Positions 28,108 to 36,995 of a stretch of DNA of 43,746 bases are shown piece by piece; position 1 is the first letter of the stretch; every line of letters starts with the position of its first letter. Origin of the DNA: Micrococcales bacterium (GTDB lineage: Bacteria; Actinomycetota; Actinomycetes; S36-B12; CAIYMF01). The position numbers and the translations under genes are program-made. The notes below the pieces were generated by a model. It ran no database searches, was not told the DNA's origin, and worked only from the letters and a program-made list of their open reading frames with translations. Location of the stretch: the NCBI GenBank assembly GCA_024641605.1, contig JAHECT010000003.1, positions 1 to 43,746 of the forward strand, in the 5' to 3' direction.

Positions 28108-29006
28108 GCGACCAGCGCAGCGGCGACCTGGCCGGCGAGGACGGCGTTGCTCTTCACCAGGGCGACGTTGACCTCGAGGCTGCGCCCCTGCGTGGCGCTG
28201 TGGAAGAAGTCGAGCAGGAACGGCGTGACGTCCTTGCCCCGGACGCCGGAGGCCTCGGCGGCCGCGAGGCCGGCCTCCAGGACGCTGTCGTGCAGGGCTC
28301 GGTCGAGCTCATGGTCGCTCGCGACCGGGTTGGCGAGCACCAGGCCGCCGTCGCACTCGAGCGCCGCCCGGGCGTGGAGGATGGCGGCGACCTCGCCTGG
28401 CGACTCGACCTGCCAGGTCACGGGGTGACCGGAGTCGGCCAGGTAGAAGCCCGGGAACCGGTCTGTCCGGTAGCCGAGGACGGGGATGTTGAGCGTCTCC
28501 ATACGCTCGAGCGTGGCCGGGACGTCGAGGATCGACTTCACGCCGGCGCACACGACCGTGATCGGAGTCGTCGCCAGGGTCGTCAGGTCGGCCGACTCGT
28601 CCCAGGTGTCGCGGGCGCCCCGGTGCACCCCGCCGAGCCCCCCGGTCGCGAAGACCTGGATCCCGGCGAGCGCGGCCAGGTGCGACGTCGCCGCGACGGT
28701 CGTGGCCCCGTGTCCGCCGCGGGCCACGACGACGGCCAGGTCGCGCGCGCTCACCTTGACGACCTCGTCGTCCTCGGCCACCGTCCTCAGGGCCTCGTCG
28801 TCGAGCCCGACGCACGGTACGCCCGACACGACGGCCACGGTGGCGGGAACGGCACCCACGGACCGGACCGCGTCCTCGATCTCGCGCGCGACGCGCAGGT
28901 TGTCCGGACGAGGCAGGCCGTGGCTGATGATCGTGGACTCGAGCGCGACGACAGGGCGACCCGCGTCGAGGGCGTCGGCGACCTCGGGGTGGACCTGCAG
29001 ATGCAT
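28104..29006 (-). CDS. psuG: Pseudouridine-5'-phosphate glycosidase
   Basis: Breaks the C-C glycosidic bond of pseudouridine 5'-phosphate, giving uracil and ribose 5-phosphate. 300 residues, the usual length. Catalytic residues match those of the E. coli enzyme with a constant offset: Glu23 (ALESTIISHG), Lys84 (VVKVS), Asp140 (ESADL) and the Schiff-base Lys157 (CAGVKSILD). The metal/phosphate segment around GGLGGVHRG and the C-terminal NVALVKSNA are intact. First gene of psuG-psuK. The ATG has no ribosome binding site and a TAGCCT hexamer seven nt upstream. Confidence 0.95.
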   Translation of the reverse strand: MHLQVHPEVADALDAGRPVVALESTIISHGLPRPDNLRVAREIEDAVRSVGAVPATVAVVSGVPCVGLDDEALRTVAEDDEVVKVSARDLAVVVARGGHGATTVAATSHLAALAGIQVFATGGLGGVHRGARDTWDESADLTTLATTPITVVCAGVKSILDVPATLERMETLNIPVLGYRTDRFPGFYLADSGHPVTWQVESPGEVAAILHARAALECDGGLVLANPVASDHELDRALHDSVLEAGLAAAEASGVRGKDVTPFLLDFFHSATQGRSLEVNVALVKSNAVLAGQVAAALVA

Positions 29007-29013
29007 GTCATTG

Positions 29014-29019
29014 AGGCTA
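29014..29019 (-). promoter_or_regulatory. -10 element, leaderless type, psuG
   Basis: TAGCCT on the minus strand, ending 7 nt before the ATG at 29006. It shares the 59-bp intergenic region with the divergent TAGGGT at 29053. Confidence 0.55.
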
Positions 29020-29052
29020 CTCGCGCGTCCGCCCGTGCGGCGTCCCGGACGC

Positions 29053-29058
29053 TAGGGT
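29053..29058 (+). promoter_or_regulatory. -10 element, leaderless type, GNAT/acyl-CoA synthetase gene
   Basis: TAGGGT, ending 7 nt before the GTG at 29066. Confidence 0.55.
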
Positions 29059-29065
29059 CGCCCCT

Positions 29066-31837
29066 GTGACCGAGGCTCCGCCGGCGCCGCCCCCCGCGCA
29101 CTGGGAGGCCGACGTCGTCCTCCGCGACGGGCGACCGGTCCGGATCCGCCCCATCACCCCGGAGGACGCCGACGGGCTCGCGGACTTCCACCGCTCCCTG
29201 TCGGAGGAGACCGTCTACTTCAGGTTCTTCGCCCCGTACCCGGAGCTGAGCGACCGCGACCTGCACCGGTTCACCCACGTCGACCACGCCGACCGGGTCG
29301 CCCTCGTCGCCACCGTGAGCGGCGAGCTCGTGGCCGTGGCGCGCTACGACCGCATCGACGACCGCGACGCCGAGGTGGCGTTCACGGTCCGCGACGACCA
29401 CCAGGGCCGCGGCCTCGGGTCGGTCATGCTCGAGCACCTCGCGGCGGCGGCGCGCGAGCGAGGTGTCCGTCGCTTCGTCGCCGAGGTCCTCCCGAACAAC
29501 CGGCGCATGCTGCAGACCTTCCAGGAGGCGGGCTACCACCCGCGTCAGCACGTCGAGGACGGCGTGGTCGCGCTGTCGTTCGAGATCGAGCCGACGGAGT
29601 CGAGCGAGGCCGTCCGGCTGGCCCGCGAGCAGCGGGCCGAGGCCCGCAGCGTGGCCATGCTGGTCGCGCCCGCCTCGGTCGTCGTGGTGGGTGCGAGCCG
29701 CAATCCCCAGTCGCTCGGCCATCGCCTGCTGCGGCACGTGGTCGAGGGCGGCTTCACCGGCGCGGTCTACGCGGTCAACGCCGCCGCCGCCGGCGAGGGA
29801 GTGTCGGTCCTCGGGGTCGCGACGTACGCCCGCATCCGCGACATCCCCGAGAGCCCGCAGCTGGCGGTGGTGGCCGTCCCCGGCGAGCAGGTCCTGGGCG
29901 TCGTCGACGACGCGGCCGCCTCAGGGGTGGCGGGCATCGTGGTCGTCTCGAGCGGCTTCGCCGAGACCGGCGAGGAGGGCACGGCGCGCCAGCGGGAACT
30001 GGTTCGGCGCGCCCGGGGGAGCGGCATGCGCGTCGTCGGTCCCAACGCGCTCGGGATCATCAACACCGACCCTGACGTGCAGCTCAACGCGTCGATGGCG
30101 CCCCGGCTGCCCGGTCGCGCCCGCATCGGCTTCTTCTCCCAGAGCGGCTCCCTGGGTGGGGCGATCCTGGCCCGGGCCGTGCGCCGCGGGCTCGGCGTGT
30201 CCACCTTCGTCTCGGCGGGCAACCGGGCCGATCTGTCCGGCAACGACATGCTCCAGTTCTGGGAGGACGACGAGGACACCGACGTGGTGCTCCTGTACCT
30301 CGAGAGCCTGGGCAACCCCCGCAAGTTCACCCGTATCGCCCGCCGCCTGTCGCGCTCCAAGCCGGTCGTCGCGATGCGCACCGGCCGCTCGTCGCAGGCC
30401 GTCCCGCTCGGCCACACCATCCGCCGGACCACCCTGCCGGCGGGAGCCGTCGACGCGCTCTTCGCGCAGTCCGGCGTCCTGGAGGCGGACACGCTGACGG
30501 AGCTGTTCGACGTCGCGGGGCTCGTCGCGTTCCAGCCGCTGCCGGCGGGTCGCCGGGTCGCGGTCGTCGGCAACTCGGACGCGCTCTGCGTCCTGGCGGC
30601 CGACGCGTGCGCCGCCTCCGAGCTCGAGGTCGTCGGCCAGCCGGTCACGCTCCCGCCGGACTGCTCACCGCACGACCTGTCCGTGGCGCTGGCCGCCGTG
30701 CTGGAGGACCCGGCGGTCGACTCCGTGGTCGTGGCGCACGTCCCGGTGCTGGGTGTGGACGGGGCCCCGTGGGAGACCGTGGTTGCCGAGACGGTCGCCC
30801 GAGGCAGCAAGCCGGTCGTGGCGGTCCTCGTCGCCGCCGACGAGGAGAGCGGTCTCATCGACGCGGCGTCCTCGACCTCCTCGACCGCCGGGCCCGACGG
30901 TGGTCCCGGAGGCCCCGCGGTGGCGTTCTACGGCACCGTGGAGGACGCCGTGCGGTCGCTGCGGCGGGTGACCCGTCACGCCGAGTGGCGCGCCCGCCCG
31001 GTCGGCGAGGTCTCCGAACCGGCGGACGTCGTCCCGGACCAGGCCCGCGCGCTCATCGACCGGCTCGTCGGAGCCGCCCTCGACGACACGCTCACCGACC
31101 TGCCCGCGGTCAGCGGCGCGGCGGCGACCTCCCCCGACGTCGAGCTCGTCGCCGAAGGCCCCGACGACGAGCTGAGCCGGCTGCTCGCGTGCTACGGCAT
31201 CCGCGTCTGGCCCATCGTGCGGGTCGCCAGCGAGATGGAGGCGGTCGCGGCCGCGGATGCGGCCGGCTACCCGGTGGTGCTCAAGACTCTGGACCCGCGG
31301 TTCGCGAGGCGCACGGACCTGGGCGGGCTGCGGCTCAACCTGGAGAACGAGCGCGCGGTGCGCACCGCGTTCCTGTCGATGTCCGCCTCGCTCGACCCGG
31401 AGGCCGCCGCGAGCCTGGTCGTGCAGCGGATGGCCGCCCCGGGCGTCGCGTGCGTCGTCGCCTCCACCGAGGATCCCTTGTTCGGCCCCGTGGTCAGCTT
31501 CGGACTGGCCGGGGTCGTGCCCGAGCTGCTGGGCGACCGTGGCTACCGCATCCCGCCGCTGACCGACATCGAGGCCCACGAGCTCGTGGACGCCCCCGCC
31601 GCCGCACCGCTGCTCCACGGGTTCGGCGGGACGCCCCCGGTCGACCGGGCGGCGCTCGCGGACCTGCTCGTCCGGGTGGGGCTGCTGGCCGACGACGTGC
31701 CCGAGCTGGCCGAGCTGCGGCTCGAGCCCGTCGTGGTCTCCTCGGCCGGGCTGGCCGTCGTGGGGGCGTGGGGGGTGCTGCGGCGACCGAGATTCCGTGC
31801 CGACAGCGAGGCGCGGCGGCTCGGCGACGGCGGCTGA
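29066..31837 (+). CDS. GNAT acetyltransferase fused to NDP-forming acyl-CoA synthetase (Pat-like protein lysine acetyltransferase)
   Basis: 923 residues. An N-terminal GNAT domain (about 8-180) has the acetyl-CoA pyrophosphate loop DHQGRGLGSV near 111-120. The CoA-binding Rossmann domain starts near 205 (VVVVGASRNPQSLG), the ligase-CoA domains follow with His450 (PLGHT) at the place of the phosphohistidine loop, and a C-terminal ATP-grasp part begins near 690 (LLACYGIRVWPI ... GYPVVLKTLDP). This GNAT-first order is that of actinobacterial Pat enzymes that acetylate acetyl-CoA synthetase; in many such fusions the synthetase part is regulatory rather than catalytic. GTG start is fixed by the -10 seven nt upstream. 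Activity of the synthetase half is not settled by sequence. Confidence 0.88.
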   Translation: MTEAPPAPPPAHWEADVVLRDGRPVRIRPITPEDADGLADFHRSLSEETVYFRFFAPYPELSDRDLHRFTHVDHADRVALVATVSGELVAVARYDRIDDRDAEVAFTVRDDHQGRGLGSVMLEHLAAAARERGVRRFVAEVLPNNRRMLQTFQEAGYHPRQHVEDGVVALSFEIEPTESSEAVRLAREQRAEARSVAMLVAPASVVVVGASRNPQSLGHRLLRHVVEGGFTGAVYAVNAAAAGEGVSVLGVATYARIRDIPESPQLAVVAVPGEQVLGVVDDAAASGVAGIVVVSSGFAETGEEGTARQRELVRRARGSGMRVVGPNALGIINTDPDVQLNASMAPRLPGRARIGFFSQSGSLGGAILARAVRRGLGVSTFVSAGNRADLSGNDMLQFWEDDEDTDVVLLYLESLGNPRKFTRIARRLSRSKPVVAMRTGRSSQAVPLGHTIRRTTLPAGAVDALFAQSGVLEADTLTELFDVAGLVAFQPLPAGRRVAVVGNSDALCVLAADACAASELEVVGQPVTLPPDCSPHDLSVALAAVLEDPAVDSVVVAHVPVLGVDGAPWETVVAETVARGSKPVVAVLVAADEESGLIDAASSTSSTAGPDGGPGGPAVAFYGTVEDAVRSLRRVTRHAEWRARPVGEVSEPADVVPDQARALIDRLVGAALDDTLTDLPAVSGAAATSPDVELVAEGPDDELSRLLACYGIRVWPIVRVASEMEAVAAADAAGYPVVLKTLDPRFARRTDLGGLRLNLENERAVRTAFLSMSASLDPEAAASLVVQRMAAPGVACVVASTEDPLFGPVVSFGLAGVVPELLGDRGYRIPPLTDIEAHELVDAPAAAPLLHGFGGTPPVDRAALADLLVRVGLLADDVPELAELRLEPVVVSSAGLAVVGAWGVLRRPRFRADSEARRLGDGG

Positions 31838-31855
31838 GTCGAACCCGTTCGACTC
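31836..31855 (+). terminator. 8-bp hairpin overlapping the stop codon of the GNAT fusion gene
   Basis: GAGTCGAA-CCCG-TTCGACTC, a perfect 8-bp stem that begins inside the TGA stop. It could terminate or attenuate transcription ahead of the MFS gene, or be a regulator site. Confidence 0.45.
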
Positions 31856-31884
31856 CTGTCGGCGGTCCGTGCTCTCATGCCCGG

Positions 31885-33165
31885 GTGAGCACGACGACCC
31901 CTGACGAGGCATCCCTGCGGGTGGTCCTGACCCCGCAGGTGCGCCGCGTCCTGCTCGGGATCGGCGCCTCGAGCATCGGTGGCGGGCTCGTCATGTCCCT
32001 CCTCATCGTCTACCTCTACCAGGTGCGCGACGTCCCCCTGCGCGTCGCCGGACTGGTGCTCACCTTCCAGGCCCTGCTCGGGCTGGTCGCCGCCCCGCTC
32101 GTCGGGTGGCTGGTCGACCGCATCGGCCCCAAGCCCGTCCTCCTCGTCGCGTGCGTCGTCGAGGCGGTCGGGACCGTGTCCCTCGGCTTCGTGCAGACCA
32201 CGGGCCAGGCCTTCGCGGCGGCGGGCATCGTCGCGGTGGGTGCGGCCGGCCTGTGGGCGCCGCAGGCCTCGATCCTGTCCCGGCTCAGCCCACCCGAGCA
32301 CCGTCAGCGCGTGTTCGGCCTCCAGTTCATGCTGCTCAACCTCGGGTTGGGGGTCGGCGGGCTGCTCGGGGCCGTTGTCATCGACGTCGACCGGCCCATG
32401 ACCTTCACCGTGCTCTACGCCGCGAACGCCGTCACCTTCCTCGCCTATTTCGTCGCCGTCGCGGGGGTGCGCGGGGTCAGCGGGCCCGAGCCCCGCGACC
32501 CCGAGGACGAGGGCGGCCGCGGCGGCTATCTCGAGGTCGTCACCGACCGACGGATGCTGCGCTACGTCGGCGGCGGTCTGCTCCTTCTCACCTGCGGGTA
32601 CGGGTCGATGGAGGCGGGCGTCCCGGTGTTCATCACCGAGGTGGCCGAGCTCCCCGTCAACATGATCGGGGTGGTGTTCTTCTTCAACACCCTGGTGATC
32701 GTCGTGGCCCAGGTGTGGGTGCTCCGGCGCATGGAGGGGAGGTCGCGCTCGAAGGCGCTGGCCCTCACCGCCGTCGCGTGGGCCACGTGCTGGCTGCTGC
32801 TGGCGGCCTCGTCGGGCTTCGGCCAGGTGGTCGCCGCGGTGATCATCATCGTGGGCATCGCGGTGTTCGCCCTGGGGGAGACCGTGTGGTCGCCGTCGGC
32901 CCCGGCTCTCATCAACGACCTCGCGCCCGGCCACCTGCGCGGCCGGTACAACGCCGTGGGCGGTCTGGTCTGGAGCGTCTCCTCGGCGATCGGGCCCGCC
33001 TTCGCCGGCCTCGTGCTCGGCGCCGGCCTCGGCGTGGTCTGGGCGGTCGCGCTCGCCGCGGGGTGCCTGCTCGCAGGCCTCGTCCTGCTGAGCATGCGGC
33101 GTCTGCTGACGCCCGAGCAGGACGGGAGGCGGACGCCCGCGGGGGCAGTCCAGGTGGGAGGATGA
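31885..33165 (+). CDS. MFS transporter
   Basis: 426-residue major facilitator with about 12 membrane helices. The loop 2-3 motif GWLVDRIGPKPVLL (near 73-86) is the MFS signature motif A, and a central hydrophilic loop lies near 200-215 (GPEPRDPEDEGGRGG). A C-terminal basic tail follows helix 12. The substrate is unknown; the closest general type is a drug or sugar exporter. GTG at 31885 was chosen as the first start after the upstream gene, with a weak TCTCAT six nt before it. The stop overlaps the first possible ATG of the DUF5998 gene, so both are co-transcribed. Confidence 0.85.
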   Translation: MSTTTPDEASLRVVLTPQVRRVLLGIGASSIGGGLVMSLLIVYLYQVRDVPLRVAGLVLTFQALLGLVAAPLVGWLVDRIGPKPVLLVACVVEAVGTVSLGFVQTTGQAFAAAGIVAVGAAGLWAPQASILSRLSPPEHRQRVFGLQFMLLNLGLGVGGLLGAVVIDVDRPMTFTVLYAANAVTFLAYFVAVAGVRGVSGPEPRDPEDEGGRGGYLEVVTDRRMLRYVGGGLLLLTCGYGSMEAGVPVFITEVAELPVNMIGVVFFFNTLVIVVAQVWVLRRMEGRSRSKALALTAVAWATCWLLLAASSGFGQVVAAVIIIVGIAVFALGETVWSPSAPALINDLAPGHLRGRYNAVGGLVWSVSSAIGPAFAGLVLGAGLGVVWAVALAAGCLLAGLVLLSMRRLLTPEQDGRRTPAGAVQVGG

Positions 33166-33170
33166 CCGCC

Positions 33171-33758
33171 ATGACCGGCGACGCCACCCTCACCCCGCGC
33201 CTGCGAGCCGACATCGAGCGCAGCGGCTACTACCCCGAGCTGGTCAGCGACACGCTGGAGACTGCCCTCGCGGACGAGTCCGTCGTGGCCTACGTCGTGC
33301 ACCACGAGGCCACGTTCGACCACGACGAGCTGCGTCGCCACGTCACCGTGCTGGCGCTCACGCCCACGCGCCTCATCGTGGGCCACACCGACGAGCACCC
33401 GGCCGACGACACCTCCCCGACCACCTACGCGACAGCATCGACCGAGGCGGTGCGCCTCGAGCGGATCGACTCCGTCGTGGTCACCCGGGTGGCGGCCGAC
33501 GCTGCCGCCCACCGGCGCGGGGCGCCGATGCGCGAGGTCGTGCTCACGATCGGGTGGGGCGCCGTGAGCAGGATCGACCTCGAGCCGGCCTCGTGCGGCG
33601 ATCCCGCGTGCGAGGCGGACCACGGCTACACCGGGACCGCGTCCAACGACGACCTGTCGCTGCGCGTGTCGGAGGCCGCCGACGGCGCGCCGGTCGTGGC
33701 CCAGACCCTGGCCTTCGCCGCCGCGCTGTCCTCGGCCACCGCGACCCGCGCGCGATGA
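33171..33758 (+). CDS. DUF5998 family protein
   Basis: 195-residue soluble protein that looks like the actinobacterial DUF5998 family, sometimes called phosphodiesterase without proof. Features: a conserved N-terminus (LRADIERSGYYPELVSDTLETAL), an HH motif in VVHHEATFDHDELRRHVTVL, a strand-rich core with TPTRLIVGHTDEH, and a CGDPAC...DHGYTGT segment near the C-terminus that may bind metal. ATG 33171 is preferred over the in-frame ATG at 33162 because GGGAGG is 9 nt before it but touches the earlier one. In many actinomycetes this gene lies close to thymidine kinase and sepH, as here. Confidence 0.75.
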   Translation: MTGDATLTPRLRADIERSGYYPELVSDTLETALADESVVAYVVHHEATFDHDELRRHVTVLALTPTRLIVGHTDEHPADDTSPTTYATASTEAVRLERIDSVVVTRVAADAAAHRRGAPMREVVLTIGWGAVSRIDLEPASCGDPACEADHGYTGTASNDDLSLRVSEAADGAPVVAQTLAFAAALSSATATRAR

Positions 33759-33873
33759 GCGGGGTGTCGGCCTCCCGCGGGGTCCGGCAGCAGGTCATAC
33801 TGGCTGCCTTCCCCGAGAGCCCGACCCCCGTGCCGCCCTGCGCGGCCCGTCATCGCCGTCTCGAGGAGTGCCC

Positions 33874-34548
33874 GTGGCCGAGCTGACCTTCTTCTACGGG
33901 ACGATGGACTGCGGCAAGTCGACGCTCGCGCTGCAGACCGACCACAACCACTCGGCCCGTGGCCGGACCGGCCTGGTCTTCACCAAGCTCGACCGCGCGG
34001 GGGAGGACACCCTGTCGTCGCGGCTCGGACTCAAGGTGCCGGCGATCGAGGTCGGGCCCGAGACCGAGTTCTGGTCCGTGGTGGTCGACCACCTCGCCCA
34101 GGGAGGCCGGGCGGACTACCTCATCTGCGACGAGGCCCAGTTCTACTCGGCCGACCAGGTGGACCAGCTGGCCCGGATCGTCGACGAGCTCGGGATCGAC
34201 GTGTTCGCCTTCGGCATCCTCACCGACTTCCGGAGAGCGCTGTTCCCGGGGTCCCAGCGCCTGGTCGAGCTCTCCGACCGCGTCCAGGTCCTCCAGGTCG
34301 AGGCGCTCTGCTGGTGCGGGCGCCGCGCCACGCACAACGCGCGCAGCATCAACGGCGTCATGGTGGTGGAGGGCGAGCAGGTCGTTGTCGGAGACACCTT
34401 CAGCGCGGATGCCGTCGCCTACGAGGTCCTGTGCCGTCACCACCACCGTCGCCGGATGACCGCGGTGTCGGCCAAGCAGGCGCACATGTCGGTGCAGCCG
34501 CTGCCGTTCGCCGAGCTCGAGCAGCGCCTCGTGCGCCGCACGGGCTGA
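33874..34548 (+). CDS. tdk: Thymidine kinase
   Basis: Type II thymidine kinase of the nucleoside salvage pathway, 224 residues. P-loop GTMDCGKST (9-17), catalytic Glu87 in CDEAQF, the lasso-domain cysteines Cys146 and Cys148 (CWCGRRATHNAR), and Cys187 with a His-rich stretch as the other zinc ligands. GTG at 33874 is chosen over GTG 33868 because GAGGAG (33863-33868) overlaps the earlier codon, and the resulting N-terminus MAELTFFYGTMDCGKS matches the family. It ends one nucleotide before the sepH stop on the opposite strand. Confidence 0.93.
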   Translation: MAELTFFYGTMDCGKSTLALQTDHNHSARGRTGLVFTKLDRAGEDTLSSRLGLKVPAIEVGPETEFWSVVVDHLAQGGRADYLICDEAQFYSADQVDQLARIVDELGIDVFAFGILTDFRRALFPGSQRLVELSDRVQVLQVEALCWCGRRATHNARSINGVMVVEGEQVVVGDTFSADAVAYEVLCRHHHRRRMTAVSAKQAHMSVQPLPFAELEQRLVRRTG

Positions 34549-34549
34549 G

Positions 34550-35545
34550 TCAGCTCTCGGGCCCGCGCCCGAAGAGGATCTCGTCCCAGCTGGGCACGGT
34601 CGCGCGCGGCTTGCTGCCCTTGGCGACGTCGCCGTCCTTGGCCTTGCGGCGCCCGCGGCGCCCCGGCTTCTCGGGGCGGGCCAGGCCGGGGAGGGTGTCG
34701 TAGAGGTCCTCGAGAGGGGCGTCGTCGTTCGGCTCCGCGGGCGGCCGGTCGGCGAGGTCGACCACCTGCGCCCCTGAGTCGCGCTCGACGATCGCCGTGA
34801 GCGCCGCATCCGGGTCGACGGCGTCGTCGTCCCAGGTGATCTCGCCGGGCTCGTCGTGCCAGGCGTTCTCGTCGTCGGTCTCCGCCTCTGGCGCGGGCAG
34901 GCCCACGAGGCGCGGGCGACGCTCGCCCTGCACGGGCACGGTGTCCTGCGAGCCGGACTCCTCGTCCGGCTCCGGCCGGTCGCCGAGCAGCCAGGCAGCC
35001 GCTGGGTCGTCGGCCACGAGCGTCCGTCCGGTGGGGTCGTAGATCCACAGGGCGGCGGTGGCGCCCGTGGCCACGTCGTCGACCGGGTCCCAGCTCACGA
35101 GCAGAGACCAACGGCCGTCCTCGCGCCGCCAGGCGTCCCACTCCACGAGCTCGACGTCGGCGCCTCCGGCGGCCAGCTCGGTGGTGACCGCGTGGTCGAG
35201 GGTGCGGACGTGTCCACCCCCGCGCAGCTCGGTGGCCCGCGCCTGGTCCGCCAGGTGGGCACGCTCGGCCAGGACCGGGCCGGCGAAGCGCAGGACCCGG
35301 TCGATCGAGAGCCCGGAGCTCGCCGAGATGTCCTCGGGCGACTGGCCGTGGCGCACCCGCTGCTGGATGTCCTTGGGGCTGGTCCCGTCGAGCGCGATCT
35401 CGAGCTGCCCGAGCCGGGAGCGATCACGGCGGACGGCGGCGTCGAGGCGCTCGTCGCACGGTACGGAGTAGCGCGTCCCGTCCGTGGAGCTGAGCACCAG
35501 CGACGACCCGTCCTCGGACAGGCCGACGAAGGACAGCTCGCGCAT
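34550..35545 (-). CDS. sepH: Septation protein SepH
   Basis: Actinobacterial cell-division protein that binds FtsZ and promotes its assembly, 331 residues. The N-terminal DUF3071 domain (MRELSFVGLSEDGSSLVL) contains a helix-turn-helix-like part (DIQQRVRHGQSPEDISASSGLSIDRVLRFAGPVLAERA, about 59-97). A long acidic disordered region follows, and the conserved C-terminal motif is VPSWDEILFG. The start is supported by GAGGAGG 4-5 nt upstream of the ATG. It converges on the thymidine kinase gene with a one-nucleotide gap. Confidence 0.93.
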   Translation of the reverse strand: MRELSFVGLSEDGSSLVLSSTDGTRYSVPCDERLDAAVRRDRSRLGQLEIALDGTSPKDIQQRVRHGQSPEDISASSGLSIDRVLRFAGPVLAERAHLADQARATELRGGGHVRTLDHAVTTELAAGGADVELVEWDAWRREDGRWSLLVSWDPVDDVATGATAALWIYDPTGRTLVADDPAAAWLLGDRPEPDEESGSQDTVPVQGERRPRLVGLPAPEAETDDENAWHDEPGEITWDDDAVDPDAALTAIVERDSGAQVVDLADRPPAEPNDDAPLEDLYDTLPGLARPEKPGRRGRRKAKDGDVAKGSKPRATVPSWDEILFGRGPES

Positions 35546-35626
35546 GGGACCTCCTCGAGTGGGTGTGCCCCGACAGTCTCACCCCCCGAGGGGTGTCCGG
35601 TCGAGGACCGCCACGCGAGAACCCGG

Positions 35627-36883
35627 TCACCCGGCGGGCGCCCCCGCGGGTGCGGAGGGGTCCGGACCCAGGGTCTCGGGGGTCGGGTGGGCCGCGGACC
35701 AGGCCCGGTCGAGGTGGCCGGTCGAGGCCGCGACCGTGAGGAAGGTGAGCCCGGCCGAGACGACGCAGATCCAGTACGCCGCGCTCGCGCCCGCGGTGTC
35801 GATCACCAGGCCGGAGAGGGCCGCAGCCACGGCGATCCCGACCCCGAGGCCGGTGTTGGACCAGATGAGCGCCTCGGTCATGCGGGCGTTGGGGACGAGC
35901 CGCTCGATGAGGGAGAAACCGCTGATGAGGACGGGGGAGACCGCGAGACCCGCGAGGAGACACTGGAGCGCGAGGACCCACGGGCTGGAGATGAACGGGA
36001 AGGGCACCGTGGCCAGCGCCAGGGCCAGCGAGGCCCACAGGAGCTGGCGGTGGAGCCCGAGGCGCAGGTGCAGGGCGCCGAGGACGATGCCGGAGATGCC
36101 CGAGGCCAGGGCGTAGAGCCCCAGGAGGCCGCCGGTCCACCCGCGTACGCCGTACTCGTCGGCGAAGGCGACCGTGACCACCTCGAACGAGCCGAACAGC
36201 GCACCGAGGAAGACGAAGGCGACGCTGACGGCCGCGACCCCGGGGAAGCGCAGGGCGGTGCCCTGCCCATGATGGCCCTCCGCGGCCGGGGGCGGCTCGG
36301 TCGTGCGCGACCGGAGGAAGAGCGCGGTGCCGACGGAGAGCAGGAACGCCACGGCGACGAGGGCGCCGTAGTCGACCAGGCCCACGGCGAGGACGGTCGC
36401 CAAGGGCGGTCCCGCGACGTAGATCGCCTCGTCGAGGACCGACTCCAGGGCGAACGCGGTGCGCAGCGACTGCGGCTCGCCGGCCAGCAGGTAGGCCCAC
36501 CGCGCGCGGACCATCGCCCCGATGCTGGGGAACGAGCCGCCGGAGACGATCACCGCGGCGAACAGCGACCAGGTCGGTCCGTCATCGAGCACGAGCAGGA
36601 TGAAGGCGATGAGGCCGACGACGTGCACGGCGGTCATGAGAGGGAGGACCCGGCTCTGGCCGTAGCGGTCCACCGCGCGTCCGAGGACCGGACCGATCGC
36701 GGCGTTGGCGAGCGCGCCGGACGCCGACAGCGCACCCGCGAGCGCGTAGCTGCCGGTCTGCGCCGACACGAGCAGGACCTCGCCCAGCCCGAGCATCGAC
36801 ATGGGGAGGCGGGCGAGGAACGCGGTGCTCGTCATCCAGAGCGCGCCGGGTCGGCGCAGGATGTCGGCGTACGCGGTCAGCAC
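35627..36883 (-). CDS. MFS transporter (second)
   Basis: 418-residue major facilitator with about 12 helices. Motif A variant LGRAVDRYGQSRVLPL lies near the helix 2-3 loop, and a central loop (RSRTTEPPPAAEGHHGQG) separates the halves. A GTG at 36901 is also possible, but TAGCGT ends 7 nt before the GTG at 36883 and the shorter N-terminus (LTAYADILRRPGALW) resembles this MFS subgroup, so the later start is preferred. The nearest type is a sugar- or drug-efflux-like permease. It is divergent from ferrochelatase. Confidence 0.82.
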   Translation of the reverse strand: MLTAYADILRRPGALWMTSTAFLARLPMSMLGLGEVLLVSAQTGSYALAGALSASGALANAAIGPVLGRAVDRYGQSRVLPLMTAVHVVGLIAFILLVLDDGPTWSLFAAVIVSGGSFPSIGAMVRARWAYLLAGEPQSLRTAFALESVLDEAIYVAGPPLATVLAVGLVDYGALVAVAFLLSVGTALFLRSRTTEPPPAAEGHHGQGTALRFPGVAAVSVAFVFLGALFGSFEVVTVAFADEYGVRGWTGGLLGLYALASGISGIVLGALHLRLGLHRQLLWASLALALATVPFPFISSPWVLALQCLLAGLAVSPVLISGFSLIERLVPNARMTEALIWSNTGLGVGIAVAAALSGLVIDTAGASAAYWICVVSAGLTFLTVAASTGHLDRAWSAAHPTPETLGPDPSAPAGAPAG

Positions 36884-36890
36884 CTGCGGA

Positions 36891-36896
36891 ACGCTA
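36891..36896 (-). promoter_or_regulatory. -10 element, leaderless type, second MFS gene
   Basis: TAGCGT on the minus strand, ending 7 nt before the GTG at 36883. It decides that start over the upstream GTG at 36901. Confidence 0.45.
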
Positions 36897-36983
36897 CTCA
36901 CGCGCCGAGGTGCCGCCTAATCCGTTCGGTCCCGCACGACCTGTTCGTCCGGTCGCGGACGTGCGCGTCGGGCGGCGCCTTGC

Positions 36984-36989
36984 CAGGAT
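36984..36989 (+). promoter_or_regulatory. -10 element, leaderless type, ferrochelatase gene
   Basis: CAGGAT, ending 6 nt before the ATG at 36996. Confidence 0.45.
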
Positions 36990-36995
36990 CGGGGC

